A DNA stretch of 39,491 nt, from positions 1 to 39,491 of the forward strand of contig PWLR01000072.1 in the NCBI GenBank assembly GCA_003558435.1, written 5' to 3'. A program made the translations under genes and the position numbers. Shown piece by piece: positions 8,745 through 16,797 of the stretch. Every line of letters begins with the position of its first letter. The first letter of the stretch is position 1. The notes under the pieces were generated by a model that ran no database searches, was not told where the DNA came from, and saw only the letters and a list, made by a program, of their open reading frames with translations. This stretch comes from Nitriliruptoraceae bacterium. Lineage in GTDB: Bacteria > Actinomycetota > Nitriliruptoria > Nitriliruptorales > Nitriliruptoraceae.

Positions 8745-9728
8745 TCAGCCGATGAAGCACTGTTCCCGGAGGTGGTCCTCGGCGACCTCGTCGGGGAACT
8801 CGCCGAGGTCGTCGACGCGGGCGTTGAGTTCCTGCATGACCTCGGTCTCGAGGCTGGCGGCGATCTCCGCGAACATCGGCTCGAGGTCCGGGTACTGCTC
8901 GTAGACCTCGTTGCGGACGGTGACCGACGGGTTGTAGGCGGCGAAGAAGTCCTGGTCGTCCTCGAGCACGACGAGGTCGAGCGCGGCGATCCGGCCGTCG
9001 GTGGCGAACACCTCGCCGATGTTGCAGTTGCTGCGCTCCGCGACCTCGCTGTAGATCGCCCCCTCGTCGAGCATCACCAACTGGTCCTGGGAGAACTCGA
9101 TGTCGTAGTGCTCCTCCATGCCGGGTAGCCCGTCGTCGCGGGTCGCGAACTCGCTGGCGATGCAGAAGGTCGCCTCCTCCGGCTGCTCCTCGAGCAGCTG
9201 CTGCAGATCGGAGAGCTGGGTGATGCCCAACTCCTCGACGGCGGATTCGTGCGCGGCGACCGCGTAGGTGTTGTCGAACGGCCCGGGCTCGATCCACCGG
9301 ATGTCGTTCTCCTCGAGGTCGCGGTCGGCGACCGCCTGGTACTGGTCCTCGGCCGGCTGGACGGGCTCGGTCTCCCCGAGATGGGTGATCCAACCGGTTC
9401 CGGTGTACTCCCAGTACAGGTCGATCTCACCGGCCAGGAGCGCTTCGCGCACGATGGCGGTCCCCGCGAGGCCGATCTCGTCGGTGACCTCGGCACCGGC
9501 GGTCTGCAGTGCCAACCGCGCCATGTGGCCGAGGATGAGCTGCTCGGTGAACTCCTTGGAGCCGACGGTCAGCTCGGCCCCCTCGAGGTCGTAGTCCTCG
9601 GCGATCGAACCCCCGGCCTCCGGGCCGACCTCGGCCTCGTCGTCACCGCATGCCGCGAGCAGCATCGCGGCGGTGGCGGACACGGCGGCGAGCCGGAACA
9701 GAGAGCGGCGGTTACCTGGCGTGTTCAT
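8745..9728 (-). CDS. Osmoprotectant (glycine betaine/choline-type) ABC transporter substrate-binding lipoprotein
   Basis: This 327-residue lipoprotein has lipobox LLAAC with C27. It matches the OpuBC/OpuCC/OsmX family: LTVGSKEFTEQLILGHM near residue 53, GLAGTAIVREALLAGEIDLYWEYTGTGW near 85, and later TDGRIAALDLVVLEDD. The family captures quaternary amines such as glycine betaine, choline or carnitine outside the membrane and delivers them to the two permeases. Exact ligand is not readable. It follows the downstream permease gene by 78 bp and is the last transporter gene of the minus-strand run. SD (AGGA) precedes the ATG at 9728. Confidence 0.92.
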   Translation of the reverse strand: MNTPGNRRSLFRLAAVSATAAMLLAACGDDEAEVGPEAGGSIAEDYDLEGAELTVGSKEFTEQLILGHMARLALQTAGAEVTDEIGLAGTAIVREALLAGEIDLYWEYTGTGWITHLGETEPVQPAEDQYQAVADRDLEENDIRWIEPGPFDNTYAVAAHESAVEELGITQLSDLQQLLEEQPEEATFCIASEFATRDDGLPGMEEHYDIEFSQDQLVMLDEGAIYSEVAERSNCNIGEVFATDGRIAALDLVVLEDDQDFFAAYNPSVTVRNEVYEQYPDLEPMFAEIAASLETEVMQELNARVDDLGEFPDEVAEDHLREQCFIG

Positions 9729-9806
9729 CGGCGTTCCTGGTCGTCGGGAGCGGCTGGTGGTGTGGAAGCCCGAGTGGGGCGCGTGTCGGTATCCGGACGG
9801 CGATCG

Positions 9807-10622
9807 TCACAGCCCGCGTGGGCGCAGTACCTCCTCGGCGATGCCGGCGGCCCAATCGATCATCAACGCGAGCCCCGCGGTCAGTGCCGCACCGGTCAGC
9901 AACACCGAGGTGCGGTTGTTGACGATGCCGCCGTTGATCAGATCCCCCAGGCCCCCGGCGTTGATGAAGGTCGCCAACGTCATGGTCCCGACCGTGAGGA
10001 TCAGTGCCGTCCGGACGCCGGCGAGCGTCACGGGGACCGCCAGCGGGAGTTCGATCTTCAGCAGCACCGTCCAGTTCGACAGCCCCATCCCGCGGCCCGC
10101 CTCGATGAGCGATCGGTCGACCTGCTGGATCCCGACCATGGTGTTGCGCAGGACCGGCAGCAGGCAGTAGGCGACGACCCCGACGATCGCGGTGGTCTCT
10201 CCGATGCCGAGCAGGATCGGCAGCGCCAGGAAGAACAGCAGCCCGATGGACGGGATCGCCTGGCCGATGTTGGCGATACCGATGAAGATGGGGGTGAGCT
10301 TCTTCGCGAAGGGGCGCGTCAGGGTGATCCCGAGCGGCACCGCGATCACCACCACCAGCAGGGTCGCGATGAGACTGAGCTGGATGTGCTCGACCACGGC
10401 CCGGGTGACCCGTTCGGTGTTGAGCCAGCGCTCCTCGATGCTGTCGAGTTCGAGCCCGGAGACCCAGCGCTGGAGCGCGATCAGGGTGCCCGCGACGATG
10501 ATCGGGATCCCGACGTAGCCCCAGAGCCTTCCCGGGTCCCGCAGCAGGCGGCTGGCCCATGTCCCCGAATCCGCGTTCGGGTTCTCGACCGGTGGCGCCG
10601 GATCGGCGGCGGTGACCGACAT
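9807..10622 (-). CDS. Osmoprotectant ABC transporter permease (OpuCB/OpuCD-type, second copy)
   Basis: This 271-residue inner-membrane permease starts with a roughly 75-residue soluble/first-helix extension, followed by the typical binding-protein-dependent transport fold. The EAA loop that contacts the ATPase reads EAGRGMGLSNWTVLLKIELP, and GVVAYCLLPVLRNTMVGIQQV is characteristic of OpuC permeases. The ATG at 10622 lies 2 bp beyond the stop of the ATPase gene, so translation is coupled. Together with the permease at 11823 it forms the heterodimeric pore. The N-terminal extension makes it longer than its partner (216 aa). Confidence 0.93.
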   Translation of the reverse strand: MSVTAADPAPPVENPNADSGTWASRLLRDPGRLWGYVGIPIIVAGTLIALQRWVSGLELDSIEERWLNTERVTRAVVEHIQLSLIATLLVVVIAVPLGITLTRPFAKKLTPIFIGIANIGQAIPSIGLLFFLALPILLGIGETTAIVGVVAYCLLPVLRNTMVGIQQVDRSLIEAGRGMGLSNWTVLLKIELPLAVPVTLAGVRTALILTVGTMTLATFINAGGLGDLINGGIVNNRTSVLLTGAALTAGLALMIDWAAGIAEEVLRPRGL

Positions 10623-10624
10623 CG

Positions 10625-11809
10625 CTAGGCCCCCACTTCCTCGACGTGTTCGGCCGGGACCGCGTGCCAGGTACCGACCGCGAGCTGCTCACGCAGCTCC
10701 GCGCGCAGGGTGTTGACCGCGGACATCACCGTGTCGATGTCGACCACGCCCTGATACGCGCCCTCGCCGTCGATCACGACCGCACACCCCACGTTCGAGG
10801 TGATCATCTCGTCGAGCGCGTCGTGGAGGGTCGCCTGGGGCTCCACGATGGCGGCCGCCGGCAAGCCACGATCGGCGGCGCTGCCGGCTCGCTGGAGGTC
10901 TCGCCGGCTGACCCACCGCACCGGACGTCGCTGGTCGTCGAGCAGCAGCAGGAACGCGTACTCGGACTCCTGATCGAGCTTCTCGCGCAGCTCGGCCGGG
11001 TCCTCGTCCACGTGGGCGGACGGCCACGGGTTGAGCGTGACGTTGCGCACCCGGTGCAGGTGCAGCCGCTTGAGCGCGGCCCCGGAACCGAGGAAGTCCT
11101 CCACGAACTCGTTCGTCGGCTGCGACAGGATGGTCTCCGGGGTGTCGAACTGCTGGAGCTTGTGGTCGTCACCGAAGATCGCGATCCGGTCGCCCATCTT
11201 GATCGCCTCGTCGATGTCGTGGGTGACGAAACAGATGGTCTTCTTGACCTCGGCCTGCAACCGCAGGAACTCGCTCTGGAGGCGTTCGCGGGTGATCGGG
11301 TCGACCGCACCGAACGGTTCGTCCATCAGCATCACGGCCGGGTCGGCGGCCAGGGCGCGCGCCACGCCGATGCGCTGGTTCTGGCCCCCGGAGAGCTCCT
11401 TCGGGTACCGGTCGCGGTAGACCTCGGGGTCCATACCGACGAGCTCGAGCAGCTCGTCGACCCGGGCATCGATGCGATCCTTGTCCCACTTCAGCGCCCG
11501 GGGCACCGTCGCCACGTTCTTCGCGATCGTCAGGTGCGGGAACAACCCGATCTGCTGGATCACGTAGCCGATCCGTCGGCGCAGCTGGTCGACGTTGATG
11601 TTGGTGACGTCCTCGCCGTCGAGGAAGATCCGGCCGCTGGTGGGTTCGATCAGCCGGTTGATCATCTTCAGGGTCGTGGTCTTGCCACAGCCCGACGGCC
11701 CGACGAACGCGACGATCTCCCCCTCCGGGATGTCCATCGACACCCCGTCGACGGCCACCTGACCGGGGAAACGCTTGGTGAGCTCTTCGAGCTTGATCAT
11801 GTACTCCAC
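10625..11809 (-). CDS. Osmoprotectant ABC transporter ATPase with tandem CBS domains (OpuCA-type)
   Basis: The ATP-binding subunit is about 394 residues. It has Walker A GPSGCGKTT, Q-loop, signature LSGGQNQRIGVARALA, Walker B VMLMDEPFGAVDP and the H-loop FVTHDIDEA. Residues about 250-390 hold two CBS domains (VSRRDLQRAG and the ending CAVVIDGEGAYQGVVDIDTV), which in OpuA/OpuC ATPases sense ionic strength or bind nucleotides such as c-di-AMP. I prefer the GTG at 11809 because GAGAGG precedes it at 5 nt; an ATG three codons on (11800) matches the common family start MIKLEEL. An upstream GTG at 11839 would overlap the preceding permease gene and is less likely. Confidence 0.95.
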   Translation of the reverse strand: MEYMIKLEELTKRFPGQVAVDGVSMDIPEGEIVAFVGPSGCGKTTTLKMINRLIEPTSGRIFLDGEDVTNINVDQLRRRIGYVIQQIGLFPHLTIAKNVATVPRALKWDKDRIDARVDELLELVGMDPEVYRDRYPKELSGGQNQRIGVARALAADPAVMLMDEPFGAVDPITRERLQSEFLRLQAEVKKTICFVTHDIDEAIKMGDRIAIFGDDHKLQQFDTPETILSQPTNEFVEDFLGSGAALKRLHLHRVRNVTLNPWPSAHVDEDPAELREKLDQESEYAFLLLLDDQRRPVRWVSRRDLQRAGSAADRGLPAAAIVEPQATLHDALDEMITSNVGCAVVIDGEGAYQGVVDIDTVMSAVNTLRAELREQLAVGTWHAVPAEHVEEVGA

Positions 11810-11822
11810 GTGGACCTCTCGA

Positions 11823-12473
11823 TCATGTGCGGATACCACGCGAGGTGGTCAGCTTCCCGACGACGACGTAGAAGGCATCGAGGATGAACGCGACGGCCAC
11901 GACGCCGAGCGTCCCGGAGATGATCAGCGGCATGGCCGCCACGCTGCCCCGTCGCGCGAGACCGTCGAAGATCCAGTTGCCGAGGCCGCCCGCGCCGATG
12001 TAGGCCGCGATCGCCGCGATCGACACGATCAGCATGGTCGCGACCCGCACCCCGGTGAGGATCACCGGCCACGCCAGCGGCAGGTCGATGCGCAACAGCC
12101 GTGACCGGTTGCCGAGGCCCATCCCCCGGGCGGATTCGCTGATCGCGGGATCGACCTCCTGTAGGCCGGTGATGGTGTTGCGGACGATCGGGAGCAACGC
12201 GTAGGCCGTCAGAGCGATGATCGCCGAGCGGTCACCCAGACCGACCCACACCACCATGAGCGCGAACAACGCCAACGAGGGCACGGTCAGGATCGTGGCG
12301 GTCAAGGCGACCGCGAGCGAACTCAGGGGTGGTGACCGGTACACCAGCACGCCGATGCCGACACCGATGATGGTCGCGAACACCACGGCGGTCAGGACCA
12401 GCAACATGTGCTCGACGGCCAGCTCGATCAGGTCGGGCCACCGGCGTTCCAGGAAGTTGATCAGGTCCTGCAT
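11823..12473 (-). CDS. Osmoprotectant ABC transporter permease (OpuCB-type, first gene)
   Basis: The 216-residue permease is the first gene of the transporter run. Its sequence begins MQDLINFLERRWPDLIELAVEHMLL, typical of OpuCB. It contains LTAYALLPIVRNTITGLQEVDPAI and the EAA-type loop SARGMGLGNRSRLLRIDLPLAWP. The ATG at 12473 is preceded by GAGAAGG at 5 nt; a GTG two codons upstream overlaps that SD and is less likely. The stop is about 13 bp before the ATPase start. About 180 bp of non-coding sequence upstream should hold the operon promoter, but I could not identify convincing -35/-10 boxes. Confidence 0.93.
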   Translation of the reverse strand: MQDLINFLERRWPDLIELAVEHMLLVLTAVVFATIIGVGIGVLVYRSPPLSSLAVALTATILTVPSLALFALMVVWVGLGDRSAIIALTAYALLPIVRNTITGLQEVDPAISESARGMGLGNRSRLLRIDLPLAWPVILTGVRVATMLIVSIAAIAAYIGAGGLGNWIFDGLARRGSVAAMPLIISGTLGVVAVAFILDAFYVVVGKLTTSRGIRT

Positions 12474-12630
12474 CGACACCTTCTCGGGTTCGTGGTGCAG
12501 CGGATGGCTCGGTCCCGTCCACCGGTCACGCCGGGATGCGCGTTCGGTTGACCCATCCTGTCCTGCCAGCCGCCGGCCCCACCCTCCTGGCTGGTCGAAC
12601 GATGGATGACCTCACCCCCTTAACTGCTAC

Positions 12631-12659
12631 GCGCGCCGCGGCGCGCTCGGCTCACCGAG
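12631..12659. promoter_or_regulatory. 16-bp perfect palindrome plus small hairpin, terminator or operator candidate
   Basis: gcgcgccgcggcgcgc (12631-12646) is a perfect palindrome. It is followed at 12646-12659 by ctcgg-ctca-ccgag, a 5-bp hairpin overlapping the NYN gene stop. On the minus strand the palindrome lies directly after that stop and upstream of the Opu transporter run. No T-tract is present, so it may be a factor-assisted terminator or a protein-binding site. Confidence 0.4.
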
Positions 12660-13119
12660 GATCATCAGGACACTCCGGCAACCGCTCCAACAGGGCGAGC
12701 AGGTGACGCGGCCCGACCACGCGTGCACCCAACGCCCGGACGCGGCGGCCCAACTCACGATCGGCGGTCACCACCAGTGTCGACGCGGCGGCCACGCCTC
12801 GCCCGGCATCGGCGACGCCCAACAACTCGACGAGGCGGTCGTCGGCGGCATCGCGCCCGGATCGCGTCGCGTAGTGGACGTGGACGCCCGCGGCCGACCC
12901 CTCCGGCAGCCCGGCCACCGGTCGGCCGTCGATGACCAGGGCCACCTCGACCTCGCGGTCGGCGGCCAGCGACTGCAGCCGCGAGGCGAGCCGACGGACC
13001 GCACCGTCCCGATCGCGCCACCACCCGTCGGGGCGACTCCCGATGACGTTCATCGCATCGACGTACACACACCGGACGTCCGCGAGAGGATCGGACCCGG
13101 GTCCCGCACGATCGGCCAT
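12652..13119 (-). CDS. NYN-domain (YacP/PIN-like) putative ribonuclease
   Basis: The 155-residue protein is of the NYN fold family, PIN-like nucleases acting on RNA. The first strand carries VYVDAMNVIGSRPDGWWRDR, the hallmark of actinobacterial NYN proteins, where the Asp and Asn bind metal. Later acidic sites occur in ALVIDGRPV, RDAADDRLVELL and LVVTADRELGRRVRALGA. I chose the ATG at 13119 because the family begins a few residues before this strand; an open frame to 13164 adds an unlikely N-terminus. There is no close SD. It lies between the ribokinase relic and the transporter run, with no evident functional tie. Substrate unknown. Confidence 0.8.
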   Translation of the reverse strand: MADRAGPGSDPLADVRCVYVDAMNVIGSRPDGWWRDRDGAVRRLASRLQSLAADREVEVALVIDGRPVAGLPEGSAAGVHVHYATRSGRDAADDRLVELLGVADAGRGVAAASTLVVTADRELGRRVRALGARVVGPRHLLALLERLPECPDDPR

Positions 13120-13169
13120 GATCTGCACGCTAACCGTGCGTGGCGCCCCGGGCAGGCGTGGCACTCACG

Positions 13170-13594
13170 TCACCTCGCCGCTTCCACCTGCTGACGGGTC
13201 GGTAGGGCGGGTTGCGCTCCCCACCCGGTGGTCGAGCGGCCCGCCACCTCGACCGCCGGGGCCGGAACGTGCACGACGTGGTCACCGTCGATCACCAGCG
13301 CACCCCCCGAACCGAGGATCACGACCACCGCGGCACTCAGACGTGCGTTCGCGCCGGGGCTGACCGCGATCGTGTTCTCGCCCACCCCGTCCACCGTGAT
13401 CAGGGCGATCCCGCTCGGCGCCCCAGGCGGGCAGCCGCGACCGCTTGGTTCGCGCCCTTGCCACCCGCGACGCGGAGATGGTCCCCGCCGAGCACGGTCT
13501 CACCGGGTGCCGGCAGCCAATCGACGGCGACCACCGGGTCCACGTTGGCGCTGCCGACCACGACGATGTCGGGTCCATGCCTGCGTGCCGTCAT
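13170..13594 (-). pseudogene. Decayed ribokinase (PfkB family) relic
   Basis: From an ATG at 13594 the frame reads [33 protein letters not shown] and [17 protein letters not shown], an unmistakable ribokinase N-terminus. It hits a stop near 13400. The next frame continues with [20 protein letters not shown] and GANARLS, the mid-region of the same family. Sequence then jumps to VVVILGSGGALVIDGDHVV and VPAPAVEV, which belongs about 90 residues further on. The catalytic DTTGAGD motif is reduced to STTGWGA before unrelated sequence to a stop at 13170. Ribokinase is about 300 aa; about 140 codons in two frames remain. Frameshift and internal deletions make it non-functional. The neighbouring genes offer no ribose transporter. 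Confidence 0.85.
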
Positions 13595-13713
13595 CGGGGA
13601 TCCGGAGGTCGTCGGGGCGGCGGGCGGAGATCCGCGTCCACTGAACACCACCGCACCGGCTGGCGGGAGCGGATCGGGGTCGGCGACCCGGGGTCGGGGT
13701 ACCGTTCGCGGTC

Positions 13714-14934
13714 ATGTCCGCCTCCCCCGCTCCCGCGCTCGCGCCACCGCCGACTCCGGCGGTCGCGCCGCCTCCCGCCCCCGCCGTCGGTGCCCTGCAC
13801 CTCGGGGGGTTGGAGGTGTGGCCGCCGGTCGTGCTGGCGCCCATGGCCGGGGTCACCAACGCGCCGTTCCGGTCGCTGTGTCGTCGCCACGCGGGGGGGC
13901 TGTACGTCTCCGAGATGGTCGGCGCCCGCGGGCTCGTGGAGGGCAACGCGAACTCGCAGCTCAAGGCCTCGTTCGCGCCCGACGAGCACCCGCGGTCGAT
14001 CCAGCTGTACGCGATCGACCCCAAGGACGCCGCCGACGCGACCCGGTTGCTGGTCCGTGGCTGCGGCTCGGACGGGACCGGCCCCGGCGTGGAACACATC
14101 GACCTCAACTTCGGCTGCCCCGCACCGAAGGTCACCCGTCATGGCGGTGGTGCGGCGCTGCCCTGGCACCGCGACCTGTACGCCGACATCGTCGAGGCCA
14201 CCGTGCGCGCCGCCGGCGAGGTCCCCGTCACCGTCAAGCTGCGCATGGGCATCGACGACGCGCACCTGACCTACCTGGAAGCCGGCCGCGTCGCCGCGGA
14301 CCTCGGCGTGCAGGCGGTCGCGCTCCACGCCCGCACCGCCGAACAGCGCTACGGGCCACCAGCCGACTGGTCGGCGATCGCCGCGCTGGTCGAGGCGGTC
14401 GACGTGCCCGTGCTCGGCAACGGCGACATCTGGGAGGCCGCCGACGCGTTGCGCATGGTCGCCACCACCGGCTGCCAGGGCGTGGTCGTCGGACGCGGCT
14501 GCCTCGGCAGGCCCTGGCTGTTCCGCGACCTGCAGGCCGCGTTCGAGGGTCGGCCGCTGCCCCCGCCGCCGAACCTCGGCGAGGTGGCGGATCTGCTGCG
14601 CGAACACGCGGAACTGCTCGTCGCCGCCTACGGCCCGGTCACGGGCCTGCGCGACCTGCGCAAGCACACCGGCTGGTACCTGCAGGGCTTCCCGGTCGGC
14701 GGTGCGCTGCGCAAGGCGCTCAACCAGGTCGACACGCTCGCCGAGGTGGAGCGGCTGCTGGCCGGTGTCGACCGCGATCACCCGTTCGACGAGGCGATGC
14801 GTCGCCAGCCCCGAGGCCACACCACCCCACCGAAGCGCGTGACGCTGCCGCACGGATGGCTCGACTCGCGCGACCACGGCTCGACCGGCGCGACCCTGCC
14901 GGCCGAGGCCGCCGAGGCCGTCTCCGGTGGCTGA
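13714..14934 (+). CDS. dusB: tRNA-dihydrouridine synthase, DusB-like
   Basis: This FMN-dependent enzyme reduces uridine to dihydrouridine in tRNA D-loops. The 406-residue protein has a 30-residue Ala/Pro-rich N-terminal extension, then the TIM barrel. Family stretches are PPVVLAPMAGVTNAPFRSLC, the catalytic-Cys loop IDLNFGCPAPKVTRHGGGAA, VTVKLRMGI, ALHARTAEQRY and VVVGRGCLGRPWLF. The C-terminal helical tRNA-binding domain carries LRKHTGWYLQGFP. The ATG at 13714 fits the divergent spacing from the ribokinase relic. Its stop overlaps the maf start by 8 nt, so the two are translationally coupled. This gene order is common in Gram-positives. Confidence 0.93.
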   Translation: MSASPAPALAPPPTPAVAPPPAPAVGALHLGGLEVWPPVVLAPMAGVTNAPFRSLCRRHAGGLYVSEMVGARGLVEGNANSQLKASFAPDEHPRSIQLYAIDPKDAADATRLLVRGCGSDGTGPGVEHIDLNFGCPAPKVTRHGGGAALPWHRDLYADIVEATVRAAGEVPVTVKLRMGIDDAHLTYLEAGRVAADLGVQAVALHARTAEQRYGPPADWSAIAALVEAVDVPVLGNGDIWEAADALRMVATTGCQGVVVGRGCLGRPWLFRDLQAAFEGRPLPPPPNLGEVADLLREHAELLVAAYGPVTGLRDLRKHTGWYLQGFPVGGALRKALNQVDTLAEVERLLAGVDRDHPFDEAMRRQPRGHTTPPKRVTLPHGWLDSRDHGSTGATLPAEAAEAVSGG

Positions 14935-15574
14935 CAACCCCGCCACCTCGACGTCGACCCCGTCGTGGTCCTCGGCGCGGCCTTCGTTGGTGCTCGCATC
15001 GGCCAGCCCGCGTCGGGCCGAACTGCTCGCCCGGCTGGGGGCGCGGCTGACCGTGCGACCCGCGGACCTCGACGAGACCCCGGCGGCGGGCGAGTCGCCG
15101 CAACAGCTGGTGCTCCGGTTGGCCGGCGCCAAGGCCTCGGCCGTCGCCCACGCCGACCGCGACGACGAGATCGTCCTGGCCGCGGACACCGAGGTGGTCC
15201 AGGACGGGCGCTCGCTCGGCAAGCCGCGTGACCATGCGGACGCGGTCGCGATGCTGACCTCGCTGTCGGGTCGGACCCACGAGGTCGTCACCGGCATGGC
15301 CGTACGTCGCGGCACGACCCACCGCGCGTGTCTGGTCACGACCCACGTCACCTTCCGGCACCTGACCACCGACGAGATCGCCTGGTACGTCGCGACGGAC
15401 GAGCCCCTCGGCAAGGCCGGTGGGTACGCGCTCCAGGGCTCGGGTGCGGTACTCATCGCCCGCCTCGATGGCTCCGACACCAACGTCATCGGCCTTCCTT
15501 TGGCCGAGACGGTGGCGCTGCTACAGGATCTCGGCCTGGACCTGCTGTCCCCGCCAACCGATCCGCCGTCGTGA
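14927..15574 (+). CDS. maf: Maf family nucleotide pyrophosphatase
   Basis: This 215-residue Maf/YhdE-like protein hydrolyses non-canonical or modified NTPs to NMP and pyrophosphate. Motifs: LVLASASPRRAELLARLG at the start, DLDET, AKASAVA, the catalytic Asp in VLAADTEVV, LGKPRDHADA, the SGRTHEVVTG loop and KAGGYALQG near the C-terminus. It starts at GTG 14927 inside the dusB end (8-nt overlap). About 20 residues of Ser/Thr/Pro-rich leader precede the domain. The glutaminase gene follows 34 bp later, so dusB, maf and glutaminase probably form one transcript. Confidence 0.93.
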   Translation: MADNPATSTSTPSWSSARPSLVLASASPRRAELLARLGARLTVRPADLDETPAAGESPQQLVLRLAGAKASAVAHADRDDEIVLAADTEVVQDGRSLGKPRDHADAVAMLTSLSGRTHEVVTGMAVRRGTTHRACLVTTHVTFRHLTTDEIAWYVATDEPLGKAGGYALQGSGAVLIARLDGSDTNVIGLPLAETVALLQDLGLDLLSPPTDPPS

Positions 15575-15608
15575 CCGGGTCCGGTCGAGCACCCGAACGG
15601 AGCGCCTC

Positions 15609-16646
15609 GTGATACCCCGCGGACCGGCTGACCCCGACGTGTCGCCGGAGGAGGTCGAGCGCCGGCTGCAGGCCCGGTTGCAGGAACTGTTCGACCGGTG
15701 TCGTCCCGAAGCGCCCCTGAGGGTCGATCGTTACTACCGGTCGGGCCGCGGCTACTACCCGCCCGAGGAGGCCGGCGCCGAACGCGATCTGTTCGCGGTC
15801 TCGATCGTCACCGTCGAGGGCGACCGCTACGAGGTCGGCGACCATACCGTGCGCTTCCCGCTGCATTCGCTCTCGAAGGTGTTCGCCTACGGGATGGCGT
15901 TGACCGATCACGGTCCGGACCACGTGCTCGAACGCGTCGGGGTCGAGCCGAGCGGTGAGGCGTTCAACGCCCTGCGGTTCGACCAGCGCAACAACCGGCC
16001 GTTCAACCCGATGGTGAATGCCGGCGCGTTGGTCACCAGCAGCCTGCTCACCGGCGATGGCCCGGCGGAGCAGTTCGCGCGGGCGCTGACGGCACTGCGC
16101 ATCTACGCCGGTCGCGACGACCTGGAGGTCGATCTCGACACGTTGCGCGCAGAGCTGCTCACGGCCGACGGCAACCGGGGCGTGGCCTACCTGATGCGGA
16201 ACCTCGGCATGCTCGAGGGCGACGTCGAGGCCGTCCTGCGTCTCTATCTCGAACAGTGCTCGGTGATGGTCGACTCCGGCGACCTCGCGATGATGGCGGC
16301 CACCCTCGCCAACGGCGGTGCGAACCCGGCCACCGGTCAGCGTGCACTGCCGCGGGCCCGCGTCCGCGACGTGTTGAGCGTGATGCACACCTGCGGGATG
16401 TACGACTACGCGGGGCACTGGGCGTTCGACGTCGGGTTCCCGGCCAAGAGCGGGGTCAGCGGCGGCATCCTGGCCGTCATCCCGGGCAAGATGGGGATCG
16501 GCGTGTTCTCGCCCGGATTGGACGTCTACGGCAACAGCGTCCGCGGCGTGCAGGTCTGCACCGAGCTCTCCGAACGGCTCGGCCTGCACGTGTTCGCAAC
16601 GGAAGCCGAGGACGAGCTGCTCAGCCCCGTGGAGGACGGGAGCTGA
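15609..16646 (+). CDS. glsA: Glutaminase (glsA-type, serine-dependent)
   Basis: The 345-residue protein of the beta-lactamase-fold glutaminase family converts glutamine to glutamate and ammonia. Core motifs are the SxxK nucleophile pair in LHSLSKVFAYGM, FNPMVNAGALVTSSLL, and C-terminal KSGVSGGILAVIPGKMGIG, all conserved. The start is GTG 15609 with GGAG 7 nt upstream; a longer open frame runs back into maf in another frame and is rejected. N-terminal residues 1-45 are a helical extension with a PEEVERRLQARLQELF pattern. It sits 34 bp after maf. It is a possible ammonia source for the cysteine-less AsnB homologue, though there is no operon link. Confidence 0.94.
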   Translation: MIPRGPADPDVSPEEVERRLQARLQELFDRCRPEAPLRVDRYYRSGRGYYPPEEAGAERDLFAVSIVTVEGDRYEVGDHTVRFPLHSLSKVFAYGMALTDHGPDHVLERVGVEPSGEAFNALRFDQRNNRPFNPMVNAGALVTSSLLTGDGPAEQFARALTALRIYAGRDDLEVDLDTLRAELLTADGNRGVAYLMRNLGMLEGDVEAVLRLYLEQCSVMVDSGDLAMMAATLANGGANPATGQRALPRARVRDVLSVMHTCGMYDYAGHWAFDVGFPAKSGVSGGILAVIPGKMGIGVFSPGLDVYGNSVRGVQVCTELSERLGLHVFATEAEDELLSPVEDGS

Positions 16647-16797
16647 CCGGCGACCGAGCGGGCGGGCCCACTGACCACACGGACGACGGGTGAACCGCAC
16701 GAGCCCGTAGCGTCGAACGGTGGTGCTGCCGGCCGCCGGCCAGATGCGGGGCGGGCGGCCACGACTCCCCGACGTCTGCTACCCCGAAGGATCATCC

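Noticed and set aside
13212..15050. 612-codon plus-strand frame across the ribokinase relic, dusB and maf
   Set aside because: Out of frame with dusB and maf, which have diagnostic motifs; Arg/Pro/Gly-rich shadow translation.
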